Positions 45,637 through 55,699 of a stretch of 64,000 bases of DNA are shown here, in pieces. The notes under the pieces are model-generated. The model had not been told where the DNA came from. It saw nothing but the letters and a program-made list of their open reading frames with translations, and searched no databases. Source of the stretch: Hygrocybe punicea (lineage: Eukaryota > Basidiomycota > Agaricomycetes > Agaricales > Hygrophoraceae). A program made the translations under genes and the position numbers. How positions within the stretch are numbered: the stretch's first letter is position 1; every line of letters starts with the position of its first letter. The DNA lies in the NCBI GenBank assembly GCA_963556145.1, contig OY744465.1, positions 124,001 to 188,000 on the forward strand, read 5' to 3'.

Positions 45637-46594
45637 TCACAGGAAGCATTGATCTGTGAGGTATTCAGTCATGTACTGGATGGACATGCCTGTTCTTAGA
45701 GGGCTGACGTAGTCAGGGAGACCAAGGCATTGGTTCCTGCTTTGCCAAATTGATATTGATTTGTTGACACAAAGGAAGGCGAGATTCAGTTGGTCCGTGA
45801 CCGAAGTGATAAAACTGGAGTCCAATAAAATCTTTATCGCGAGGATGCATTTGGCAAGCTCGATCACGTCCAACCAGGTGACACCATTCCATCCGGCACT
45901 TATCGAGATAAAGTCATTGTCAGTAAGAAAAAAATCATTCAAAATATCCTGAATCATCTCAGACAGGAGCTTCTCGAGCTTTGAGGAGAAAATGGGCATG
46001 TCACCGAAAGGCCATGGTGGTTTGGCGCCCTGGCTGAGTGACTGCGGAAAAGGTATAGGCGGGTCGTGAGATAAATGAATCATTGTGGAAGCGTGCGTCA
46101 AATCCTCAGGGGCCAGAGTGGTGGGTGTCTCGAGGTGATGAGGTTGGTGTCTGGAAGCTGATGCAAGATGAGACTCGATAGCGACAGTATCGCGGTCATC
46201 TGGTAAAGAAAAAAAATGATTAGTTGATCCTGGGGTAGCCACATAGTTTCCGACATGTCAACATACTAGATGTGGTGACAGATTCCAAACCATCTGGTAA
46301 TGATGGTATTGGGATGGAAATTGACACTGACGAACCAGGTAAATCATCGGTGGCGATGGGATCGGAAGCACATTCTGGTGATATAAAATCAATTGGTCCA
46401 GTTGCAATTGATTTGAGCTGCGATATGTTGATGTAGGTCTCTTCTCCTGAGCCGCGGAAGTCAAAGACAGAAAGTTTGCCTTATTCAAACGTTTTTGACG
46501 TTTATTGCTAGTAGTAGTGATCTCGATGCAGTCCAGGAAATGCCTTTTTGTCTCAAGCTGGTTAACGGACAATCTAGTCGAAATGTCACATTTA
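45637..46594 (-). CDS. Unknown protein, putative two-exon gene
   Basis: The downstream exon (46,205-45,637) reads DDRDTVAIESHLASASRHQ, a Pro/Ser-rich linker, then an ordered segment FSSKLEKLLSEMIQDILNDF and LIGLAKC-like IELAKCILAIKILLDSSF, ending TDQCFL. An upstream minus-strand frame (46,594-46,258) reads KRHFLDCIEITTTSNKRQKR and could join it by an intron bounded GTATGT...ACCAG (about 46,258-46,206). The plus strand of the upstream part is also open and acidic, so the upstream exon is uncertain. No family is recognised. A MITE inserted just beyond its upstream end. Confidence 0.35.
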
Positions 46595-46602
46595 GTTATT
46601 AC

Positions 46603-47577
46603 TAGGGATGACCACGGGTTTGGGTCAACCCGCGGTATTACCAAAACGGGTTGCGCAGGTACGGGTAGGGTGTTTGGTTTCGTCACCCGTGACCATACCG
46701 TGACCCGTACCCATGGTTTGGCAGTGTGTCACGGGTTCATCACACAACCACCACAACCACCTCGACGGCTACGACCAAGGGCGAGCAAGCGCGCGGCGAC
46801 CAGACAACCGACCGGAACAGTCAAAGGAAGGAGCAGGGAAGCGGCCAGGGGGTGGTGCTCCCACTTCCCGGCCTAGGTAAGTCTCAATTTCTGATCAAGT
46901 AATGAACTGTAGCTAACTACGCTATGACAACAACAACAACAGCATGGGGCAACAGCACGCAATGACAACGACGTGTTGCCCTCTCGTCCACCTCGCGGAC
47001 ACGCAACAACAACAATGCGTCGCCCTCTCGTCCACCTTGCGGACATGCAACAACAACAACGCATGCCCCTCTCGTCCACCTCACGGACAAGCAACAACAA
47101 CAACGCACCCCCTCTCATCCACCTCGTGGACACGCAACAACAACAACAATGCGTCCCCCGGCCCGGGCCTTTGTCCACCTCGTGGACATGCAACAACGAC
47201 GCGTCCCCCTTTGTCCACCTTGCGGACATGCAACAGCGACGACGGCAACGCATCCCCCTCTCGTCCCCCTCTTGTCCACCTCGCAGACGTGCTACAATGC
47301 GTCCGACAGCACATGCCCCCCTCGTTCCCCATGTTGATCACCTCGCGGACAAGCACGTCGCGTCAATTGACGCCGGCGCTACATCTGCGAGGTTGCAGAG
47401 CAGAACGGGGGCTGTGGTGGATGGCGGGACACGACGGTAAACCACAGGTAAGGTGTACTGTCATGACCCATGGATGTTCGGGTGCGGTGTGGGTCAAAAC
47501 CGCCCCGGGTAAGGTGTTCACGGGTACGGGTGTGGTGTCAGCCGAGCCGACCCGTTCAAGACCCGTGGTCATCCCTA
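46603..47577. mobile_element. TIR element with perfect 8-bp target duplication
   Basis: Termini TAGGGATGACCACGGGT (46,603) and its exact complement (ending 47,577), 17 bp, sit between perfect 8-bp repeats GTTATTAC (46,595-46,602 and 47,578-47,585). Subterminal ACCCGT/ACGGGT repeats follow. The interior holds tandem CCACCTCGCGGACA + GCAACAACAACAACG units (46,990-47,290) and one copy of the 55-bp palindromic motif (47,340-47,393). No transposase. The TIR sequence and 8-bp duplication suggest a hAT-mobilised non-autonomous element, 975 bp. Confidence 0.95.
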
Positions 47578-47869
47578 GTTATTACAATGTGGAGAGAAGT
47601 GAATGTACATTTTCTCCACTGGCATGTTTGCGCTGTTAACAGATGTCGCAACGCCCACCATCAGGGAAATAGGTCATCCAAAGGGTATTCCAGACTGGGA
47701 AAACCCTTTGTATGGCGGAGTTGCCATCACAGCTCGTTTCAAACTTTATTTCTTACTGCAACAAAGACACTCGTGGTGGACGATAACTTGTGCACTCGCG
47801 TTCATCAAGGTATTGTCTACATACACTGCTGGGGGGTATCCGCTCTCATTCCTTTTCCACTCTCCAGCA

Positions 47870-48793
47870 TGAAGTTGAATGTCACCAGTTAGCCATCCGT
47901 TTTTTCGAGGATCATTTTAATTTTTGAACGTTTGAAACCATCATAGACCCAGCTACAGGGGCACAAAAACTCATGGACTACGATGATGAGAAGAAATAAT
48001 ATGGACCCATTTCCTTGTTATAGTCTTTTCTGACTTTTATTGATCTATCCAGCCGAATCTTTCATGATAAGTTTGTGCAGGAAGTTCCCGCTGACTCTTT
48101 GGGCAACGAATGGAAAGGCTATGTATTCCGCATTACTGGTGGCAATGACAAGCAAGGCTTCCCGATGAAACAAGGCATCCTCCTCCCTCACCGTGTGAGA
48201 CTTCTCCTCTCCGACGGGACTCATGTTTTCGCCCACGCTGCACTGGTGAGTGTCGGCACAAATCCGTTCGTGGTGCATTATTGGCTCCAATATTACTGAG
48301 CTCTCGCTGGTCATCATTGAAAAGGGTGACAATGAGATTCCTGGCTTGACCGACAACATCCTGCCGAAGAGGCTAGGCCCCAAGAGATTAGAAAGTCCTT
48401 CAATTTGGCGAAAGAAGACGATGTGAGAAAGTATGTCGTCAGGCGAGAGGTGAAGAGTGCGAAGAAAGAGAATGCCAAACCATACATGAAAGCGTAAGGC
48501 TTTTGCCCCCTCAAACTCTCGTCCCGAATGCCTAGCCGTGTTCTAATATTTTATAGCCCCAAAATCCAGTGGCTCGTCACTCTGGTATGGCTCCAACGCT
48601 GCTGCCACCCACGCTCTCTTAGGCGCCCCAAATTGAAACGCCAAAAGGAGCAGAAGGAAGAATTCGAGTATGCCCGGCCTCTTTTAGCTTACTTTCTATT
48701 CCTTACCGCCACAACGATTTAGTGCCCTCTTGGCAAAGTGAGTTGCAGAGAAGAAGGCCAAGGTTGCCGCCATTAAGGCCTTACATAAGTTGG
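47870..48793 (+). pseudogene. RPS6: Ribosomal protein S6 (eS6) pseudogene
   Basis: Start ATG at 47,870. Splicing GTTAGC...CATAG (about 47,890-47,946) gives MKLNVTNPATGAQKLMDYDD, the eS6 N-terminus. The next exon has [40 protein letters not shown] and LLLSDG, then shifts frame ([15 protein letters not shown]), shifts again ([25 protein letters not shown]), and continues [20 protein letters not shown], an intron, PKIQWLVTLVWLQRCCHP, and ALLAK-stop-VAEKKAKVAAIKAL. Known eS6 is a small-subunit protein of about 240 residues, so nearly the whole protein is represented. Defects are two shifts, a lost GT donor near 47,993, TGA at 48,739, and Arg-to-Trp/Cys changes. Retained introns exclude a retro-copy; this is a decayed genomic duplicate. 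Confidence 0.9.
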
Positions 48794-49242
48794 GTTCCAC
48801 ATTCACTCTTTCATTATTGAGTTTACTGATGGACAAGGGTTCCAATACAGGCCTACGTCGGCATGAAGAGTTCCTGCGCCCCCTCCATAATTTCACGTCG
48901 TTTACCGTTGTGTCTCATTTGCGCACATCTGCGGAGAGGATCGCGTTCCTTGAGTTTCCTGGGTGGTTTTGGTGGGTCAGAGGGAGAATCGAGGCACATT
49001 GTGACTGGGAGGAAGAAAGGGGGGATATTGGATTGTATACTGCGCATTGCGAGCCAGAGAGTGTTGTTTATCGGTTACCAAAGCGAGATCTCAATTTGGA
49101 CTTGACTTCTGAGCTGGACTTGGGAAAAATCACCATCCTAGAAGAAAAACCGGGCGGTTTCGAAGTTTACACAATGACGACAAGGGTCTGTGGATATTTC
49201 GTGAGACCATCAAGCTGTATTGCAAGACGTTCGAATGGTTAG
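48794..49242 (+). CDS. Unrecognised open frame after eS6 pseudogene
   Basis: An open plus-strand frame of 150 codons (upstream start at 48,790) with ordered-looking sequence: FVVSHLRTSAERIAFLEF-like region, PGWFWWVRGRIEAHCDWEEE, GLYTAHCEPESVVYRLPKRD, LDLGKITILEEKPGGFEVYT. The family is not recognised. Base use is CpG-rich relative to the neighbouring decayed genes. It may be an exon of a host gene. Confidence 0.35.
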
Positions 49243-49397
49243 GGACATGGCAATCACATATTTAATTAGGGAAATATTGCACAGAGTGTTTGATGTGTGA
49301 AAATAGTCAAGTGTTGGACTTGAAGCTTGAAGCTTGACACCCAAGAAAAGTCATATTTTTACATAATATAATTCCTCTTATATCCATTTGTAAACAA

Positions 49398-50787
49398 TCA
49401 AAAATGCCAACGAGAACGGTCTACTGTTGCATGACACTTTTGAGACTCGGAGGGTAAACCAGGAGTGTGCCCGACTGTGGTGAGGCTAATCTGCAAGATG
49501 TCGCCAGAGTGAAACGCAGATGCAGGGATGGTGAGGGGTGGCTGCTCCCTTGTGCCTGCCAGTGGGTGTGGAGTTGGGGGAGATGAGCGTTCGAGGATGG
49601 CAGTAGAGGGGAAGAAGAGGGAGGCGATGATGACACGATGGGTGCAAAAGGAGCTCATCATCGAGGGTGACAACGACAGCAGGTGCCCAGTGTGGGGAAA
49701 GAGAATTAGGTTATGCGATACATTTCATTGGAGCGCATCAGAATCACACGGAAAACCTCAATCAGAAACAGAACGGATTTTGTTCGGAAAATCTCGATAT
49801 ATTCAATCACCTTTACAACCTTGGATGATGGACCAATGCGGAACCGAGCTCACTCATAGAATCACCTGCTGGACATCTAGCACTCTCAGTGGTGAACAAA
49901 GAAGTGGATAGAAACTGGGAGGGCCCTGTGGGTGTCAGGAGGGAACAGCAATGTGGGCGCCACCAGCATCACATTCACTTCGTCCAAGCACCCAGGCGAT
50001 CGTTCGTTCTTCATGGGAGAGCGAGAGCAAGGACTTGCATGGTGATGAGCTCGGTGCCCTTCTCGAGCAGGGGTCTGGCTGTCTCAATGCACTTTCTCAT
50101 ATCCCCTGGTCATCTTCTCACTTGCTGTCAATCCTGAAATATTTCACTGGAATGTGTATGTGCTGCGTGATTTCTGTGATCCTGTTCTTGCAAGTGCTAA
50201 GAACTAGGTATACGTGGTTAGATACCGAAAGAAAACAGGAACGACACCACTTCGTGCTCAATAACATGTTTCTTGCTCATGCTATCGAAGTATCCTTCAA
50301 ATGTACCCTTGAACCAATCCCTTATATCTCGTTCAATGAGTTGATCTCTAGCCAAGGGAGGAAATGGCATGGAACTAGAGGCATTGTCAAGCTCGATGTT
50401 TGACAGAGTGTCAGGTTCTGAAGGTGGATTTTGCTTCAGTGAAGGGGCTGTGACACCCAGCTGTGGGATGGAATGTGAAATTAGGAATGTGGATGATAAC
50501 GGAAGCGACAATAGCGTCAGGTCATTCGATAGCTGTAGTGAGATTCGAGACACGATCGGGCACTGTCGCAATAGCCTTGTGGTGTCTTTGTCACGCTGCT
50601 CCGGTGTTAAGGTTGACAGTGTCGCACGAGACAGGGCGCTGAGGGCTGAAGAGAGCAGTGATATAAGAGCGGGTGTGAAACTCTTCGATGTGAAGACGAA
50701 GTAACCTGAGGATATCCATACAAAGTCAGAAAGGAGTTTTAGAATGGCCAATAATACAGCACCTGAATGTCCTGAACTGCACTCCAT
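49398..50787 (-). other. Two open minus-strand frames, unrecognised
   Basis: Minus-strand frames at 49,673-49,398 (LERSSPPTPHPLAGTREQPP, ISLTTVGHTPGLPSESQ) and 50,787-50,218 (189 codons; Leu/Ser-rich N-terminal half, then DQLIERDIRDWFKGTFEGYF and HVIEHEVVSFL). They may be exons of one gene or unrelated. No family is recognised. The 50.2-50.8 kb frame is the more convincing because its C-terminal part is amphipathic and ordered. Confidence 0.3.
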
Positions 50788-51093
50788 ACATTCTTCTCAG
50801 TTTTGCAGTGAGCAACACCTTCTACAGAAGCATCTGGAATTTGGTCAACATATTTCTCCGACGTTGGACCGACAAAAGTGAGTCTCATGATTCGGGCATG
50901 GTTGTCACACCCTTGCCTCTTTCTACACTCTGCTACCTTTTGTCTCTGGTGTGCACGAGATGGGTGGGGGGCCCGAGATGTGAGTCTTGTTGGACATGGC
51001 GATGGGTCAAAGAGCTGTTTACGTCTGTCTTGGTTTTGTAAATATAGTCACATGCATCAGCAAAAGGGTAAAAGACAACTTCAGGCAACTTTG

Positions 51094-53264
51094 CTATATG
51101 AAGGGTTTTCCCGATGTCAGGAAAACCCTTCGTATAACCAAATTTTCCAGTACTGCACTTTTTATACACAACATTACAACAAAATAGTATACAGGACTAC
51201 AATGACAGCTAGAATAATGCTTCCCTAAAAATTTCACTGATGCTCTCAAAGGCAATGCAGTGGCCCAGTTTAACATCGAACTCTTCTCTTTGGCCAGAGC
51301 GCAAGGCCCCAATGTTAGCCACTCCTCCAGTGGCGGATTCTCAACCAGCTTGCCCTCATGATACTGATTCGTGAAAAAATAGATGATGTAGAAGAATGAT
51401 TCGACATCATGGTGATACAGGTGTGTTGGTGGATTGGTAGATTGGAAGAGGAGGTTGATGGCCATGAAGGGCTGCATGCCTGTTCGCACTTTGGATGTCA
51501 ACCATGAATCCTCTTCATAGAATGTGGACAGGTCAAAGTTGTTCAGCACACCACAGATCTGCTCGACTTCTGCTTCTGTTCTTCTTCGGTACATCAGATT
51601 GTTCAGATTTACATCGCAGTGGAGGATCTTGGCCACCTCAAATAGCCATCGATGACCTAGATGTAGCAAGTCATTGCCAGTAATGAGCAGCGGCTGGTAA
51701 AACTGTTCCATGTGAACTCACAGCGGAAGATGTCACAGATAACTGTCACCAGCTTCTCTGCCATGTGTAACTCTTGAATAGGGAACAGTCTCTCAAGCAC
51801 AGTCATTCTGAGCTCGCATAATTCGTAACTGTCATGGAACCACGCTGCCAAGCAAGTCTGGATATCATTCGGTTCATACAGGTGAAGCCACATGGAGCAG
51901 GCAAGGTAAGTGCTCAAGCACCCACTTATGCTCTTCACCACTTGCAGCAGCCTTGTATGCATGGTTAATAAAACCAGCTTCTTTTTCCCTCATGCATGCT
52001 GGATAGCTAAATTTGACAATGAGTGACGAGAAATCATTCCAGATAGCTGTATCTTCGGGATAAGCTTCCAGCACGCACATGCCATGACCGATGAGCGCAT
52101 GCTGCTGGAACACCAGATTTCCCAGGATGAGCTTGCCCTGTTTTCCAGCTGCAAGAGTCACACCAGTAAACGTATTGAGGGTGATAACAGATGGGGGGAT
52201 ATTCTTCAGGATGTGTGGTCGCAAATAAGGTGCATCGAAGCACATCTCAAAGCCCCACTGGCGATATGTCAGGCTAGCTAGGCCACACAGCAGGGCAATG
52301 AAACCCTCTGTGTCTGTTAGAAAATCAAGGGGTTCGCAGATGACGGTGAGGGAGTGATCATAGTATAGCATTTCAATGATGTTATCAGTAACCAAAGCGC
52401 CAAAGATGTGATTATGGAGGCCCCCCTGGGACATCATCTTGAGGGTGTAGCTTGCGCACTGAGAGGTCCAGGTTGGGATCGGTGGCGATTTTGCATTTCT
52501 TGAACATTTCCATGGATCTGAACTCTTGAGTATCACTGCCTCGCTTTGACGCTAAGCAATTTGAGTGACGGAGAAGCAAGCCTGAAGTAGGAGGCGGGGC
52601 AAAATGCTAGGAAGAAGAGCGTGGCTCTGATTCTTTACAATGACTCAAAGCAGCATCTTGACAGATTTTCATCATCGTTGTTGCTTCCAGCGAGGAAAAG
52701 ACTCGCTTGAACTCCCAGCAGGACACAATTTCCCACCAGCAGAATGGAAGATCCTTGGGCCTGGTGTTGGACAGGTTGTCAATGGAAGCTCTGGCAGCAG
52801 GGTCCAATGACTGCTGGTGGATGGCAACAATGTCTGGCTTGCACTGTGCAAAGGAACCTCGAACATACATGACAGAAAATGACAGGAACCACCTCCGAAG
52901 GTCTGCCAACTTGTTGGATGACATGGTTGGCCAGTTGCACAAATGGATCATAGTGTTCCTCTTCCCTTTCGACGGGCTCGCGATAATGGTTGAGTAGCTG
53001 GTTTAATGTGGGATCATTGACAACCTTCGTTATGTTGCCTTGAGTTCGCCAGTTGGACCTGGGTGGCAGGCCGAAGGCGATTTGAAGAAAGTCGTCCAAG
53101 CACAGATACTCGTGAGCCTTGAGATCAGCATGGAGATAGTGCTCGTAGTGGTGGTTTGAGTGACGGTATTCATAGCTATAATTGCTCGCCGTACCGCTTC
53201 TATATAGCATGTTAGGATTGGGAAGCGTGAGATTCTGCTTTGGTGGTTTTGCCACCGTACTCAT
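51094..53264 (-). CDS. FunK1-type protein kinase, probably inactive
   Basis: A multi-exon minus-strand gene. N-terminal parts are NHYREPVEREEEHYDPFVQL (about 52,980) and CKPDIVAIHQQSL...WWEIVSCWEFKRVF (about 52,830-52,690), the FunK1 N-region. Then TSQCASYTLKMMSQGGLHNH, FGALVTDNIIEMLYYDHSL, LASLTYRQWGFE (about 52,470-52,230), the Lys-bearing SLIVKFSYP (about 52,010), GEEHKWVLEHLPCLLH, LRMTVLERLFPIQEL (about 51,790), the catalytic loop ILHCDVNLNNLMYRR (about 51,610), GVLNNFDLSTF (about 51,545), MQPFMAINLLF, LYHHDVESFFYIIYFF. FunK1 kinases are a fungus-specific, often expanded family. Here HRD is HCD and the metal-binding DFx-type Asp is Asn (NFD), which predicts loss of phosphotransfer. Exon borders are not fully resolved; no clear stop inside the main domain. 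Confidence 0.85.
51096..51136. repeat. Short hairpin, related to one at 47,679
   Basis: Arms around AAGGGTTTTCC/GGAAAACCCTT with an 8-nt loop CGATGTCA. A homologous imperfect hairpin lies at 47,679-47,712 in inverted orientation, with shared flank (AGTTGCC). It overlaps the 3' end of the FunK1 gene. Confidence 0.65.
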
Positions 53265-54835
53265 GGCTCAAGGTTGAAAAGTAAAATTCCCATGCCACCA
53301 TGCTGTTCATCTCATATTTTCCCAACAAACTGATCAGTAACAATTTTGTCACATAGGAGATCTGTAAGTGACACGAGGTTTTGTTGCTCTGCGCTGGGGA
53401 CAAGAATCTCATGCTCCACAGACATGGCAGAAAGGCCATCCTGCTGAGGTGGAACTTGATTAGGGAAGTAAGGACATCAAGTTTCAGCAAAGGCATGGTG
53501 TTCCATTCCTCTAGAGATGATGGATCTTTCCCCATCCCAGGATCCTCACAACTTGGGTGAACCACTGCATGGTGGATAGGAAGATAGAAATTCTTTACAA
53601 GAAATTTCAGGGTTGTCCAGAAAGAATTATGTAATGAAAACTCACCAATCCACCAGCAAACTTGGCGGCTTTGTGTGGATCCTCCTTAGCCATGATGTGC
53701 GCAAGCCTCGCCAGGTTTTCAATCTAGTACGAGTAAAGGTTGACTACTAGTAAATGTTCCAAGTATGGAGTCAACAAAGAGATAGGACTTCTGTTATAAT
53801 CCAGTGATCACGTTGTTCGACGAATGACAACACTGGAAAACCTCTTGTGGATTTTGGAAATCTAATGTAACATGACATCTCTGTACTTGCTGTTGATTTG
53901 AGGACTTGAGACTCCTTTGATGGCAGCGAGAATGATGGCTTTATCTTTGCTCAATTTCTTTGTGGCATGTCGATCAGAAGTGGAAGCTGATTGTAATTCT
54001 TGCTTCATTGTCTCTGCTGTATCATCATGCTTCAACTGACATTGGTCTAATCCAAGCCAACATCACAGATTCCACAAATCCTGAAAAAGTAAATTTCAAC
54101 ATAGGTTTCCAGCACATCAAAGACAACCACACGGGATCCAACATACCATAGGTTGCATCATCACAGGAGTTGTGGTCATGGCAACTGTGAAATCTGAGCA
54201 TTCACAGTGTGCCAAAGCAGCCCAATATTTGTTCTGGATATTTCTAACAAAATGTGCCTCGTCGAATGCTGAAAGCAAGAAACGGTATTCAAACACAGTG
54301 GCAGAGTTCTGCTTGGGAGCACCTTGGGTAACCCTGTGCACAGGCCATAAGCAGGGGATGGCATGCAAGATGGGTGGACATACATGTTGCTTGTTGTGCC
54401 TGCTCTTTTTGAGACTGATGGCAGCTAAGATATCTCCTAGACTTTGGCTTCGCCACTCTAGTTCCTCAGTGGATCTCTCATCTTCATAACAACTTAGCAG
54501 TGTGATGTGAGACTCAGACATTTGAGAAACTTCTGCACTTGTCCTTGCGTCGGATGTTGGCCATCGTTATTCAATTTTGGGAGGCCTATGCTTTATCAGC
54601 ACATACACACCCACAAGGCATCAAGCTCACCATGAATCTTAGTGATCCTTGCAAGGTCAAGAGGGACACTTTGCCAGAATCGGTTCCAAAACTCTCCCAT
54701 AGCAGCATCAAGAAATTTTCACATGGGTTCTTTGATGAATTTCTTATCTTCACACAACCTGTCCTCTCCAAACAGTACGTCAACTATGTCGGCGTAACTG
54801 CAAGCGACTTGAGACGATAACATGTTTGGCAACTG
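53240..54835 (-). pseudogene. SNF2-family helicase, decayed
   Basis: Minus-strand pieces: YADIVDVLFGEDRLCEDKKF and an adjacent helical part with stops (54,810-54,560); ITLLSCYEDERSTEELEWRS; FLLSAFDEAHFVRNIQNKYW with DEAH and CSDFTVAMTTTPVMMQP (about 54,280-54,140), the Walker-B/motif II and motif III region of SNF2 ATPases (family consensus TATP, here TTTP); ENLARLAHIMAKEDPHKAAK (about 53,730-53,660); and EEWNTMPLLKLDVLTSLIKF (about 53,510-53,450). A frame shift and stops follow at about 53,430-53,300. It ends abutting the FunK1 kinase. It would be a DNA-dependent ATPase if intact. Here motif I was not found and the gene is clearly broken. Confidence 0.72.
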
Positions 54836-54943
54836 AGGGGGTTAGCTTGAATTGGTATTGTGCGTGATCAATTACAGCCTTTTTTGTAATTGTTGGCACT
54901 AACTCAGCTTTTTTCAATCAATTAGAAAAATATGGACTTGGTA

Positions 54944-55620
54944 GAATTTTGAATGCTGAGTTGTGTATCCCATGAGATACTGCATGGATTGGGATGGTTA
55001 TGAAGGGAACATTGTACTATTTCTTAAGGGCTATCAATTCCTGTAATTACATTTGGACAATATTCAGTGTATGGTGAGTTGTGGATGAAATAAAAGGAAA
55101 ACCAGTGTTTTTTAACACCCAAAATGATATTGTCAAATTATGGCATCAAATGAACTCCTATGAAGGAGATTGTAAGGGGGAAGTTGTTCATTTTTTCAAG
55201 GGCTAGAAGTACATATACTGTGTTTTTCTTTATGTTTTCTCCTTTGAGCAATATGTATGATTCATGTCATATTTCAGACCTAGTGCAGACAAACACAGTA
55301 CAGATGTAATATTGGCTCAAAGGAGAAAACATAAAGAAAAACACAGTATATGTACTTCTAGCCCTTGAAAAAATGAACAACTTCCCCCTTACAATCTCCT
55401 TCATAGGAGTTCATTTGATGCCATAATTTGACAATATCATTTTGGGTGTTAAAAAACACTGGTTTTCCTTTTATTTCATCCACAACTCACCATACACTGA
55501 ATATTGTCCAAATGTAATTACAGGAATTGATAGCCCTTAAGAAATAGTACAATGTTCCCTTCATAACCATCCCAATCCATGCAGTATCTCATGAGATACA
55601 CAACTCAGCATTCAAAATTC
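54944..55620. repeat. Foldback palindrome, about 310-bp arms
   Basis: Left arm 54,944-55,254 (starting GAATTTTGAATGCTGAG) and right arm 55,309-55,620 are near-perfect reverse complements, with one visible 1-bp indel at the inner edge and rare substitutions, around a loop of about 55 nt. No coding content. No target duplication was identified. Candidate foldback element or recent inverted duplication. Confidence 0.92.
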
Positions 55621-55699
55621 ATTCTCGCTGAAATGGCTGTGTCTGAGAGTGAATTACACAAGGAAGTGAAAATGGGGGGACAATTTTGGTTTTGGTGCG

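Noticed and set aside
46870..47580. Open frames of 150-230 codons inside the 46.6-47.6 kb TIR element
   Set aside because: They are products of the CCACCTCGCGGACA and CAACAA repeats, open in several frames on both strands, without a domain.
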